A stretch of DNA of 64,000 bases from assembly GCA_036501025.1 (NCBI GenBank), contig DASYBB010000106.1, positions 1 through 64,000 on the forward strand, in the 5' to 3' direction. Every line of letters starts with the position of its first letter. The first letter of the stretch is position 1. This document shows positions 22,260 through 30,685 of the stretch, piece by piece. Origin of the DNA: DASUBV01 sp036501025. GTDB lineage: Bacteria; Actinomycetota; Actinomycetes; Streptosporangiales; Streptosporangiaceae. The notes beneath the pieces are model-generated. The model searched no databases. It saw nothing but the letters and a program-made list of their open reading frames with translations, and had not been told where the DNA came from. The position numbers and the translations under genes are program-made.

Positions 22260-22426
22260 CGCTGTGATCCCCCTCCGTGTCAGCCTCGGGCGTGCGCTTG
22301 GCTCGCCTGGTCAGGCGGCCGCACGTGGCACCACCTAACCGGAACGCCGGGGCCGAAACCTGCCGCTGCGTCGTCGCCCGCATAACTGGGCCATAGCGGG
22401 TAACGGGCGGGTCAGGAGGTGCAACC

Positions 22427-23953
22427 TTGCTATTCCGGCGCTCGCTGACCTCATCCGAGTCCGGCCAGGAACCCGGCTCCGGCCGCGCCGACGGTCCGGG
22501 CCAGCCGGGCGCGCCCGCCCGGCGGGACGGGCAGATCCTGATCGTGGTGCTGGCCGGGGCGTTCATGGCCGTCCTGGACACCACGATCGTGAACGTCGCG
22601 CTGCCCAGCATCGCCGAGGGGATCAAGGCCACGCCGGCGGACCTGGAGTGGGTGGTCTCGGGCTACGCGCTGACGTTCGGCCTGGCCCTCGTGGCCGCCG
22701 GGCGGCTGGGGGACCGGTTCGGGTACAAGCCCATGTTCCTGGTCGGCCTGACAGTGTTCACGCTGGCCAGCCTGGCCTGCGGGCTCTCCCGGAGCCCGGC
22801 CGAGCTCACGGCCGCGCGGCTCGTGCAGGGCCTGGGCGCGGGCATCTACTACCCGGCCATCAGCGCGACCATCCAGCGCCTGTTCACCGGGCGTGCCCGC
22901 AGCCGGGCGTTCGGGCTCCTGGGGACCGCGGTGGGCATCTCGACGGCGGTCGGTCCGCTGGCCGGCGGGCTGCTCATCCAGGCGGCCGGGATGCAGGACG
23001 GCTGGCGCTGGGTCTTCCTCATCAACCTGGCGGTCGGCGCGGCGGCGATCCCGGCCGCCGCCCGCCTGCTGCCCCGCCGGGCCCGCGGCGAGCAGCACGG
23101 CCTCGACCCCCTCGGGAACCTGCTGCTGGCCCTGACCCTGCTGCTCTTGCTGTTCCCGCTCGTCCAGGGCCGGGCCGCGGGCTGGCCGGCGTGGAGCTGG
23201 GCGTGCCTGGCCGGCTGCGCCGTCGCCGCAGCCGGGCTGACCGCCTGGGATGTCCGCCTGGAGCGCCGGGGCGGCGAGCCCGTCCTGCAGATCGGCCTGC
23301 TGCACCACCGCTCGTTCGCGGGCGGCCAGCTCCTGGCGCTGCTGTACTTCGCGGGCTTCACCAGCCTGTTCTTCACCCTGTCGATCTTGTGGCAGGACGG
23401 GCTGGGCCGCAGCGCGCTGGCCACCGGGCTGCTCATCGTCCCGTTCGCCCTGGGCAGCCTGATCAGCGCGGCCAGCAGCGACCGGTTCTCAACGCGCTTC
23501 GGCCGCCGGGCGGTCCTGGCCGGGATCATCGCCATGCTCGCGGGCCAGGGCGCCGTGCTGCTGGTCCTGTACCTGAGCGGCGTCAGCATCAGCGCCTGGG
23601 CGCTGACCGGGCCGCTGGCCCTGGCCGGGCTGGGCAACGGCCTGGTGATCGCGCCGAACCAGGACTTCGTGCTCAGCTCCGTGCCCCGGCGCGAGGCCGG
23701 CACGGCCGGCGGCGCCCTGATCACCGCGCAGCGGATGGGCGCCGCGATCGGCATCGCCGTGATCGGGACGGCCCTGTTCGGCAGCCAGGACAGCCCCGCG
23801 GGCGGCGGGCGCCCGGGCGCGGTCATGCCGGTCATCGTCCACGGCGCCCAGCGGGCCACGCTGGCCAACCTGGCCTTCACCGCGGCGGCGCTGGCCTGCG
23901 CGCTCGCCCTGCCGCGGCGCCTTGACGCCGAGCGGGCGGCGGAGAACTCCTGA
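22427..23953 (+). CDS. MFS multidrug efflux transporter, DHA2 (14-helix)
   Basis: A 508-aa exporter of the EmrB/QacA group. The first helix carries the signature LDTTIVNVALPSI (about residues 49-61). Loop 2-3 reads GRLGDRFGYKP and motif C reads ARLVQGLGAGIYYP. About 14 hydrophobic segments are visible. The start is a TTG at 22427, supported by AGGAGGT six bases upstream. It is divergent from the HhH/xfp operon. No regulator is adjacent. The substrate is unknown. Confidence 0.88.
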   Translation: MLFRRSLTSSESGQEPGSGRADGPGQPGAPARRDGQILIVVLAGAFMAVLDTTIVNVALPSIAEGIKATPADLEWVVSGYALTFGLALVAAGRLGDRFGYKPMFLVGLTVFTLASLACGLSRSPAELTAARLVQGLGAGIYYPAISATIQRLFTGRARSRAFGLLGTAVGISTAVGPLAGGLLIQAAGMQDGWRWVFLINLAVGAAAIPAAARLLPRRARGEQHGLDPLGNLLLALTLLLLLFPLVQGRAAGWPAWSWACLAGCAVAAAGLTAWDVRLERRGGEPVLQIGLLHHRSFAGGQLLALLYFAGFTSLFFTLSILWQDGLGRSALATGLLIVPFALGSLISAASSDRFSTRFGRRAVLAGIIAMLAGQGAVLLVLYLSGVSISAWALTGPLALAGLGNGLVIAPNQDFVLSSVPRREAGTAGGALITAQRMGAAIGIAVIGTALFGSQDSPAGGGRPGAVMPVIVHGAQRATLANLAFTAAALACALALPRRLDAERAAENS

Positions 23954-23992
23954 CACCGCGCCGGGTAGCCGGCACCGGGCGCAGTCAGGAGG

Positions 23993-24523
23993 CTATCCGG
24001 CTGCCTTGTCCAGCAGGGCGTGGGCGTAGTGCAGCAGGTCCGACCCAGTCAGGGCGGTGAGCGTCCCGGTCACCAGCCGGGTCGTCCGGGGCAGGCAGAT
24101 CAGCCCAGCGGTCAGCGCCGTGGCGATCCACACGCCGGTGCAGAACGGGCAGGTGATCAGCTCGCCGACGGCCTTGCGGCCGCCCTCTCCGCGAACCTCC
24201 TCGCTGAGCTCCGCCGGGCCGGCCGAGCCCCGGTAGCTGGTGAACGGCGCGCGCAGGGGGCTCGTCACCGAGTCGCGGCTCAGCAGCCGGCTCAGCTTAT
24301 GGGTGGCCACTGCGCTGAGTGCGATGTCCACGGGGTCCAGGCGGTCAGGCGGCTGCCGCCCGGACACTCGGATGCCGCCGGCGATCAGCCCGACCAGGCC
24401 GGCGTAGACGGTCATGGTGGCGAGGTAGCCGCGAAGCGGGCGGTCGGCGTCCCCGGCGTACCTGTCTTGCTGCCGCCTGGCGGCGCCAGCCACCTGGTCA
24501 CGAATCTGCGCAACTCCGGTCAT
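23993..24523 (-). CDS. DUF1360 family membrane protein
   Basis: A 176-aa protein with an N-terminal amphipathic part, a hydrophobic segment LATMTVYAGLVGLIAGGI (about residues 34-52), the family hallmark VATHKLSRLLSRDSVTSPLRAPF (about 72-95, split here by a conserved loop) and ELITCPFCTGVWIATAL (about 122-138). This matches DUF1360, small integral membrane proteins of bacteria and phage whose role is unknown. The ATG at 24523 fits the homology better than the one at 24568. Confidence 0.8.
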   Translation of the reverse strand: MTGVAQIRDQVAGAARRQQDRYAGDADRPLRGYLATMTVYAGLVGLIAGGIRVSGRQPPDRLDPVDIALSAVATHKLSRLLSRDSVTSPLRAPFTSYRGSAGPAELSEEVRGEGGRKAVGELITCPFCTGVWIATALTAGLICLPRTTRLVTGTLTALTGSDLLHYAHALLDKAAG

Positions 24524-24673
24524 GGGGTTGCCCTGTCCGGAGCCTGGCCCGGCAAACCTCCGGCCCAACTCCGGCTGACGTTGCGGATCCCTGACCGCGC
24601 ACGCGCCTGCCCTTGTTTGCCAGCCTGGCCATGGGGTACTGCGGCAGTCTTGCCAGCCCGGGAGGGAGAAGCC

Positions 24674-24931
24674 ATGCCGAGGTCATCGATCAAGGACGAG
24701 AAGAAGTACCAGGCGCTGCGCGATGAGGGCGCGAGCGAGGAGAAGGCGGCGCGGATCGCGAATGCCGGGGCCGCCAGCTCACCGCGGAAGGTGGCCGCCA
24801 AGGGCGGCCGGAGCGGCTCGTATGACGACTGGAGCAAGGCGGACCTGCTGCGCCGGGCGCGCGAGATCGGCGTCCGCGGCCGGTCATCGATGTCCAAGAA
24901 GCAGCTCATCGACGCGCTGCGCAATCACTGA
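24674..24931 (+). CDS. Small SAP/Rho-N-like protein (DUF7218-type)
   Basis: An 85-aa basic protein: N-terminal MPRSSIKDEKKYQALRDEG with an alpha-helical KAARIANA segment, a Gly/Ser linker (about 37-50), and a C-terminal DLLRRAREIGVRGRSSMSKK plus a terminal helix. The latter is a helix-extension-helix of the Rho N-terminal/SAP type that binds nucleic acid. The same C-terminal block (GIRGRSSMRKKEL) ends the ChaB-like protein at 42367. GGAGGGAG precedes the ATG. Such small proteins are common in stress regulons of soil actinobacteria. Confidence 0.75.
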   Translation: MPRSSIKDEKKYQALRDEGASEEKAARIANAGAASSPRKVAAKGGRSGSYDDWSKADLLRRAREIGVRGRSSMSKKQLIDALRNH

Positions 24932-25067
24932 GAGCCGGCTCGGCGACAGAAGCGCCGCTGAGGTCATCCGGCTGAGTCCTGCCTGAGCTAAGATCAGTAG
25001 CAGGAAGTCTCCGGCGGTTGGACCTGCAGCTGGCCGGAATGGCCGGCACCGCGCTGCGGAAGTTGGC

Positions 25068-25445
25068 ATGGATGACGCACGTTTCGGGGAAGCCGCTGGT
25101 CCCCTGTTCCTGATCTTCACCTCCCGCGAGCACCCGCCCGCGTCGGTACAACTGGTGGGTGACCTTGACCTGACGGTGGTTGCCTGCCTGCTGAACTGGG
25201 CGCGCGCCTTCGCGGCCAGGCCGGTGCCCGCGGTCCGGGTGGACCTGTCTGGCCTGAAGTTCGCTGATGTGGCCGGATTGCGCGCTCTGGCCGAGGTGTG
25301 CTCCCTGCTGCGGCGGAGCGGCTGCCTGATTGACATCACCGCGCAATCCGAGTCAGTGCGCCGGCTCACCGCCCTGACCGGTATTGCCATCCCGGCCGAC
25401 GGCGGCCTGATCGGCGGCGGAGTCGCCGCCCGGATTACCCACTGA
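25068..25445 (+). CDS. STAS-domain protein (anti-sigma antagonist fold) lacking the phospho-serine
   Basis: A 125-aa single STAS domain: FLIFTSREHPPASVQLVGDL (beta strands), then VRVDLSGLKFADVAGLRAL (about residues 60-78). In classical antagonists such as SpoIIAA and RsbV this loop reads DSSG and its serine is phosphorylated by the anti-sigma kinase. Here it is DVAG, so switching by phosphorylation is unlikely. A close paralogue at 55979 keeps DVSG. GGAAG lies before the ATG. It is probably a constitutive or decoy partner in a SigB/SigF-type partner switch. Confidence 0.82.
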   Translation: MDDARFGEAAGPLFLIFTSREHPPASVQLVGDLDLTVVACLLNWARAFAARPVPAVRVDLSGLKFADVAGLRALAEVCSLLRRSGCLIDITAQSESVRRLTALTGIAIPADGGLIGGGVAARITH

Positions 25446-25558
25446 CCGGCCCGGTCACGCCGGTGACCTTCTCGCGGAGGTAGGCCAGGGCCGGCCGAGC
25501 AGGCGGGAAACACGGAAATGCCGCTTGGTCTCGCCGCTGACGCACGGCTGGGCATAAG
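25441..25558 (-). pseudogene. Remnant of a SigB/SigF-type sigma factor
   Basis: One minus-strand frame reads TYAQPCVSGETKRHFRVSRLL and the next reads ALAYLREKVTG. The intact sigma factor at 50675 contains AYAQPCVSGEIKRYFR and, about 140 residues later, HVSRLLTRALAYLREQ. The remnant therefore joins region 2 to the end of region 4 by an internal deletion and has a one-base frameshift. It abuts an STAS remnant of opposite orientation. Confidence 0.72.
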
Positions 25559-25885
25559 TGGTCCTCCCCGCAGAAATTGACATCTCCGGCGCCAGCGCGG
25601 TCGCTGACCGGCTGGCAGCTGCCTGCCGTCCAGGCATGCTCGTTGTCGTGGATATGTCCGGCACCGTGTTCTGCGATTCTTCCGGCGCCCGCGCTCGGCT
25701 GACCGCCCACGAGCACCCGATCGCGAGGGGCGGCGGACTCCCCCTGGCCATGCCGGCGGGCGCGGTCCGCCGATGCTGGCGCTGCTGGCCTTCGACCGGG
25801 TCCTGAATATCTATCTAGGCGCGGCTGAGGCGCTAGTCGCAGACCGGACACGGCTGGCCGGGGATGAGCCGGAAGCGAGTTGGTG
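25558..25885 (+). pseudogene. Frameshifted STAS-domain gene remnant
   Basis: The frame from GTG 25558 gives VVLPAEIDISGASAVADRL and VVVDMSGTVFCDSSGARA, a good STAS domain with the phosphorylatable DSSG. The frame breaks at about 25771. In the next frame MLALLAFDRVLNIYLGAAEA completes the domain; a missing G in CGATGCTG explains the shift. The N-terminal strand is also missing where it meets the sigma-factor remnant. It is a decayed anti-sigma-antagonist gene. Confidence 0.75.
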
Positions 25886-25995
25886 TTCGCGCGGGCGGGC
25901 AAGGCTAGGGCCAGGGGCGCCTCAGCCGGCGGCACGGCAAGTTTGCGGTGCCGCGGTCGCGGTAGGGGCGCATTTTCCAGGGAGGAGACGCTTTC

Positions 25996-26683
25996 ATGGC
26001 ACTGGTCGCTGACCATGCCCGGCGGATCGCCGCGGGGCTGCCGCGCGGGCTGGACGACGCCCGCCGCGCCGCCGGGACTGAGCGGTCCGTCCGGCGGCTG
26101 CTGCTGGGTGCGGTCATACCGCTGTGGCTGGGCGCCGGCACGGCCGACTGGTTCCTGCACCGGCGGACGCACATCGAGGACACGGCCGGGCCGCGAGAGT
26201 CAGCCCTGCACGCGCTAATGTTCGCGCAGACCGGGATCCCGGTACGTACTGCTCGGGTTGTTCTGCGAGGTGAATGCGGCCGTCCTGGCCAGTGCCTACG
26301 GAGCGGCCGCGGCGCACAGCGCCACTGCCTACTGGGACCAGTCCTATGCTGAGGACCGGCGCCCGGTTTCTACGATCGAGCAGCACATGCACAGCCTGCT
26401 GGAGGTCTCGCCGCTGACCGCGGCGCTGCTGCTGACGGCCCTGCACTGGGATCAGGCCGCCGCGCTCGCCGGCCGCGGGAGGCCGGACTTCGCGCTGCGG
26501 CGCAAGCGCCGCGACCCTCTGTCGGCCCGCACGCGGGCTGGGCTGCTGGCCGCGGTCACCGTGTTCGGCCTCGTGCCCTACGCCGAGGAGTTCTGGCGCT
26601 GCTGGCGCGCCCACCCGACCACCGGCCCGCTGCCCCGCCCTGAGGTCCCGCCCACGACGACCCTGCGCATCGGACCCGGCTAG
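25996..26683 (+). pseudogene. Membrane protein gene disrupted by a 4-bp tandem duplication
   Basis: ATG 25996 follows GGGAGGAG and encodes MALVADHARRIAAGLPRGLD up to FAQTGIPV. The rest of the protein (LLGLFCEVNAAVLA ... YAEEFWRC ... ) is in another frame to the stop at 26683. The break coincides with GTACGTAC at 26242-26249. Removing one GTAC restores a single frame of about 227 aa with hydrophobic segments LLGAVIPLWLGAGTADWFL and LLAAVTVFGLVPYAEEF. No catalytic motif is recognised. It could be a true pseudogene, a recent mutation or a sequencing error. Confidence 0.7.
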
Positions 26684-26694
26684 AACAGGCGGGA

Positions 26695-27102
26695 TTACGG
26701 ATTGCCGAGGAGGCGCGCGAACGGCCCCTTGTCCTCCTGCTCGGAAGCCTCGGCTCCAGAGCGCAGCGTCCAGGCGTCCACCGCGTCCAGGCTGATCCGC
26801 CACAGGCCCACGAGCCCCTCGCGGTCGCCGTCCACGCGCGTGCCCCGCAGGTGCAGGAAGCGCTCGGAGTGCGCGCCCACGTCCTTGGCGTAGCCCTCTC
26901 CCAGGAGCCCGGTACCGGGGCTCAGCGCTGCCATTAGCGGGGCGCCCTCAACGAGTTCCGCGAAGAACCGGTCCTGGGCGATGAGGGCGCCGCGCAGCAC
27001 CGTTCCCCGGGCCGCGATCATGATGGGAACGGCCGTCTGGCCGGACTCGTTAACGGAGTGATTGAGCTCGAGAAGAACGGTGTCGCGGTCGCGCTTGGCC
27101 AT
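26695..27102 (-). CDS. Hypothetical protein, 135 aa
   Basis: Starts MAKRDRDTVLLELNHSVNES. It contains a beta-rich stretch VPIMIAARGTVLRGALIAQD (about residues 24-43), a helical FFAELVEG, and later RFLHLRGTRV. The pattern of a hydrophobic strand, then RGALIAQDRFF, loosely recalls gas-vesicle accessory GvpU-like proteins, which have a similar size and a GxxxxGxLI motif. The similarity is weak and no gvp genes are in the window. It converges with the disrupted membrane-protein gene, 12 bases away. Confidence 0.6.
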   Translation of the reverse strand: MAKRDRDTVLLELNHSVNESGQTAVPIMIAARGTVLRGALIAQDRFFAELVEGAPLMAALSPGTGLLGEGYAKDVGAHSERFLHLRGTRVDGDREGLVGLWRISLDAVDAWTLRSGAEASEQEDKGPFARLLGNP

Positions 27103-27281
27103 GATTCTTCCTCTGGCTTTCAATACGGGACGAAATCTGCGACCAGAGCTACCCGCGGCATGGCCGCTGACACCATTTCGCATCAGCCGGCCCAGCGAGC
27201 CCGCCGGTGGTTTGGTCCGCACTATGAGGGGCAGCCGGGGCCGCAGCGGGCGGTGCCGCCTGCGGGAGGAGGACCAGCGAG

Positions 27282-27866
27282 ATGTCGAACGAGCTGACCG
27301 GTCGCCGGGTGGCATTCATGGTGGCCAACGAGGGCATGGAGCAGGCTGAGTTCACCGGCCCCTGGCAGGCGGTCCGGGATGCCGGGGGGAGCCCGGAACT
27401 CCTCGCGCCGGAGCCGGGCCAGGCGCAGGCCTTCAACCACCTGGACAAGGGCGATGCCTTCCCGGTGGACCGGACGGTCGGCGAGGCAGACGCGGCCGAT
27501 TACGACGCTCTGGTGCTGCCCGGCGGCGTCGCGAATCCCGACCGGCTGCGGATGGTGCCGGCGGCAGTGGAGTTCGCCCGTTGCATGTTCGCGGCCGGCA
27601 AGCCGGCCGCCGTCATCTGCCACGGGCCGTGGACGCTGGTCGAGGCGGATCTCGTGCGCGGGCGGACCCTGACGTCGTGGCCGAGTCTGCAGACCGACAT
27701 CCGGAACGCGGGAGGGACCTGGGTGGACACCGAGGTCCAGGTCTGCACCGAGGGGCCGAACACGCTGGTGACGAGCCGCAAGCCCGATGACCTGCCAGCG
27801 TTCTGCCGGCAGGTCGTCGCCGAGTTCCAGCGCCAGCCGCAGTCAGCCGGGCGCGAAGCTGGCTAG
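27282..27866 (+). CDS. DJ-1/PfpI-family class I glutamine amidotransferase-like protein
   Basis: A 194-aa protein of the DJ-1/PfpI superfamily (protease I, YhbO or deglycase-type stress proteins). The conserved acidic residue is in NEGMEQAEF (about residues 15-23), the oxyanion region in LVLPGGVANPDRLR (about 76-89), and the nucleophilic cysteine in AVICHGPWTL (about 110-119). Length and order fit YhbO-like members. GGAGGAGG lies before the ATG. It precedes the glycosyltransferase genes but has no functional link visible. Confidence 0.88.
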   Translation: MSNELTGRRVAFMVANEGMEQAEFTGPWQAVRDAGGSPELLAPEPGQAQAFNHLDKGDAFPVDRTVGEADAADYDALVLPGGVANPDRLRMVPAAVEFARCMFAAGKPAAVICHGPWTLVEADLVRGRTLTSWPSLQTDIRNAGGTWVDTEVQVCTEGPNTLVTSRKPDDLPAFCRQVVAEFQRQPQSAGREAG

Positions 27867-27897
27867 GCGGCCCGAGCCCGCGCCGCCCGCCCCGGCC

Positions 27898-28761
27898 ATG
27901 ACGGTCGTGATCGCTACCCGGGACCGGGCCGGCGAGCTGGGCCGGACCTTGAGCCGGCTCGCTGGGCTGCCCGAGCAGCCGGCCGTCATCGTGGTGGACA
28001 ATGCTTCCCGGGACGGAACGGCTGACCTGGTGCGGCGTGGCCACCCTGGCGTCCGCCTCATCCAGCTGCCGCGCAACCGGGGCGCGGTCGCGCGCAACAT
28101 CGGTGCCGCCGCGGCGGTGACCCGGTTCGTGGCCTTCTGCGATGATGACTCGTGGTGGGAGCCCGGCGCGCTGGACTGCGCGGCCCGCGCCCTGGAAAGC
28201 TGCCCGGCCCTGGCTGTCGTCGCCGGGCAGATCCTCGTCGGGCCGGGCGGGGAGCCGGACCCCGTCAACTCGGCCATGGCCCGCAGCCCCCTGGAGCAAG
28301 ACGGGCTGCCCGGCCCGCGAGTGCTCGGCTTCCTGGCCTGCGCGGCCGTGGTCCGGCGGGCCGCGTTCCTTGAGGTCGGCGGGTTCAGCGACGTGCTGGT
28401 GTTCGGCGGCGAGGAGAAGCTGCTGGCCATGGACCTCGCGGCGGCGGGGTGGACCGCCGCCTACATCTCGGGCGCCTGCGCCCGGCACTGGCCGTCCGCC
28501 CGCCGCGACGAGGCCGCCCGCCGGCGCCTGGACGCCCGCAATGAGGTGCTGACCGCCTGGCTGCGGCGCCCCGCCGGGCACGCTCTCGCCGCCACGGCCG
28601 GACTGGCCAGGCGGCTGGGGCGCGACCCGGCCGCCGCGGGTGCGCTGGCCAGCCTGCTGCGCGTGCTGCCCCGCGCCCTCCGGCAGCGGCGGGTCCTGCC
28701 CGCCGCCACCGAGGCGGACGTCCGAGCGCTGGCCCGGTGGGACCGGGAGCGCCGGCCATGA
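27898..28761 (+). CDS. Family 2 glycosyltransferase
   Basis: A 287-aa GT-A glycosyltransferase beginning MTVVIATRDRAGELGRTLSR. The nucleotide-sugar site is AVIVVDNASRDGT (about residues 30-42), the metal-binding DXD-like CDDDSWWEPGAL lies around 81-92, and GGFSDVLVFGGEEKLLAMDL forms the acceptor/catalytic ED-like region. It overlaps by 4 bp with a second GT2 gene of the same build, so the pair arose by tandem duplication. No membrane helix is seen. The product and sugar are unknown; location suggests the heptose-type glycan cluster that follows. Confidence 0.85.
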   Translation: MTVVIATRDRAGELGRTLSRLAGLPEQPAVIVVDNASRDGTADLVRRGHPGVRLIQLPRNRGAVARNIGAAAAVTRFVAFCDDDSWWEPGALDCAARALESCPALAVVAGQILVGPGGEPDPVNSAMARSPLEQDGLPGPRVLGFLACAAVVRRAAFLEVGGFSDVLVFGGEEKLLAMDLAAAGWTAAYISGACARHWPSARRDEAARRRLDARNEVLTAWLRRPAGHALAATAGLARRLGRDPAAAGALASLLRVLPRALRQRRVLPAATEADVRALARWDRERRP

Positions 28762-29657
28762 CCGGGGAGCAGCCCCGCTACACCGTGGTCATCATCACCC
28801 GGGATCGCCGCCGCGAGCTGGAGCGCACCCTGGACCGGATGACCGCGCTGCCGGGCGCGCCGCCGGTGATCGTGGTCGACAACGCCTCGGCCGACGGATC
28901 CGCAGCCGCCGCGGAGCGCTACACCGGGGTGCAGGTTATCCGCGCGCCGGGCAATCTGGGCGCGGTCGGGCGTAACCTCGCCGTCGGCCGGGTGGGTACC
29001 CCGTACGTGGCGTTCTGCGATGACGACACCTGGTGGGAGCCGGAGGCGCCCGGCCGGGCGGCGGCCCTGCTGGACGCCCATCCCGGGCTGGCGTCGGTGA
29101 CCGGCCGCATCCTGGTCGAGCCGGGCGGCCAGGAAGATCCGATCACGCCGGAGCTCCGCCATTCCCCGGTGCCCGCACCGGCCTGGCTGCCCGGGCCCGC
29201 ACTGCTCAGCATCCTGGCCGGCGCGTCGATGCTGCGGGTGTCCGCGTTCGGTGCGGCGGGCGGGTTCTCGCCCCGGCTGTGGCTGGGCGGCGAGGAGGAA
29301 CTGCTGGCGCTGGACCTCGCCGCGGCCGGATGGTGGATGTGCTGGCACCCGGACGTCGTGGTCCATCATGCGGCGTCAGCGGCCCGCGACTCGCGGGAGC
29401 GGCGGATGCTGGGCATCCGCAACACGCTGTGGACGGCATGGCTGCGCCGCCCGGTGCCGGGCGCGGCCCGGCACACCATGGCCGTGCTCCGCTCGGTTCC
29501 GCGGGACCGGGCCAGCGGCCTGGCCGTGGCCCGCGCCGTTCGCGGGCTGCCCTGGGTGATCCGCGAGCGGCGGGTCATCCCGCCCGCGGTGGAGGCGGGG
29601 CTGCGGCTGCTGGAGGCACCCCGCCGCGCGTCGCCGGCCCGCCGCTACATCGGCTGA
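28758..29657 (+). CDS. Family 2 glycosyltransferase, tandem paralogue
   Basis: A 299-aa GT2 enzyme with the same blocks as its neighbour: YTVVIITRDRRRELERTLDR, PVIVVDNASADGS (about 35-47), CDDDTWWEPEAPG (about 87-99) and GGFSPRLWLGGEEELLALDL. The ATG overlaps the preceding stop by 4 bp (ATGA). Its 3' end overlaps the convergent GT9 gene by 13 bp. Both GT2 proteins keep WWEP after the acidic triad, indicating similar donors. Confidence 0.85.
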   Translation: MTGEQPRYTVVIITRDRRRELERTLDRMTALPGAPPVIVVDNASADGSAAAAERYTGVQVIRAPGNLGAVGRNLAVGRVGTPYVAFCDDDTWWEPEAPGRAAALLDAHPGLASVTGRILVEPGGQEDPITPELRHSPVPAPAWLPGPALLSILAGASMLRVSAFGAAGGFSPRLWLGGEEELLALDLAAAGWWMCWHPDVVVHHAASAARDSRERRMLGIRNTLWTAWLRRPVPGAARHTMAVLRSVPRDRASGLAVARAVRGLPWVIRERRVIPPAVEAGLRLLEAPRRASPARRYIG

Positions 29658-30685
29658 CGCGAAGGCCCCGCCCGGGCTGCGGACGGAGCCGCCGCCGCCG
29701 GGACGGCCAGCAGGGCGCCTGCCGCGGACAGGACGTCGGCCGCCCGGATCCGGAGCAGCCGCGGGTCCGGTTCAGCCCCGTGCGCGTCGCCCGGCCGGCT
29801 GCCCGTCCCTTTCCAGAGGGCCACGTGGCGGCCGCAGCCGGGCGGCGGCCCCCACAGCCGGGGAGAGACGGGACCGAACAGCGTCACTGACGGCGTGCCG
29901 AACGCCACGGCGAGATGGGCCGCCCCGGTGTCGTTGCTGATCACCAGCGCGGCCCCGGCCACCAGCGCCGCCAGCCCGGCCAGGCCGGTGCGGCCCGCCA
30001 GCACGCTCCGGGACGGCAGCCCGGCCAGCCGGGCAACCTCCTGCGCGAGCGACCGCTCGCCGCCCGTGCCGGTGATGACGACCGGGTGCCCGGCGGCGCT
30101 CAGCACCTGCGCGACAGCGGCGAACCGGCGGGCGGGCCAGCGCCGGCTGCCGCTCGCCGCGCCCGGGTGGATCACCACCGCGCCCGGCGCCACCGGGCGC
30201 TGGGGCGGCCGGGCCAGCGCCAGCGCCGCCGGGTCAGCCGCCAGCCCCCACCACTCCGCCAGCCGACACCAGCGCGTCACTTCATGCTCGCTGTCGTCCC
30301 AGTGCGGGCCGGCCACGTCCGGGGCGGCCGGCGAGCGGAACATCATGGTCGTCTCCGCGCCCAGCGCGGTGACGATCCGGTGGCTGGCCGGGCCATTGCC
30401 GTGCAGGTCCGCGGCCACGACCGGGGCGGTCCCCGACCACGAAACGGGCTCCAGCTCGCCGGACGGCAGCACCCGGTCGATCGCGCCCGTGAGCGTGGCC
30501 AGCGGGGCCAGGGCGGCCGGCGCCGCGAGCACGATCTCGCAGCCGGGAAAGCCCGCCGCGAGGGCCCGGTACGCCGGCACGCCGGTGAGGAAGTCCCCGA
30601 GCCCGAGCGCGCGCAGCATGAGCACAGCCGGACGCGCGCCTGATCGGGACGGCCGGCCTCCCGGGTCATCCGGCCGGCCGGTCAT
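29645..30685 (-). CDS. Family 9 (heptosyltransferase-like) glycosyltransferase
   Basis: A 346-aa GT-B enzyme of the ADP-heptose:LPS heptosyltransferase family. It has an N-terminal VLMLRALGLGDFLTGVPAYR (about residues 20-39; the GLGD loop is a family hallmark), a central VVIHPGAASGSRRWPARRFA (about 168-187), and ISNDTGAAHLAVAFGTPSVTLFGP (about 246-270, donor binding; broken by typical GT9 residues). It is the last gene of a five-gene minus-strand operon with 4-bp overlaps. A heptose donor fits the GmhA, HldE and GmhB genes in the cluster. Confidence 0.88.
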   Translation of the reverse strand: MTGRPDDPGGRPSRSGARPAVLMLRALGLGDFLTGVPAYRALAAGFPGCEIVLAAPAALAPLATLTGAIDRVLPSGELEPVSWSGTAPVVAADLHGNGPASHRIVTALGAETTMMFRSPAAPDVAGPHWDDSEHEVTRWCRLAEWWGLAADPAALALARPPQRPVAPGAVVIHPGAASGSRRWPARRFAAVAQVLSAAGHPVVITGTGGERSLAQEVARLAGLPSRSVLAGRTGLAGLAALVAGAALVISNDTGAAHLAVAFGTPSVTLFGPVSPRLWGPPPGCGRHVALWKGTGSRPGDAHGAEPDPRLLRIRAADVLSAAGALLAVPAAAAPSAARAGPSRQPM

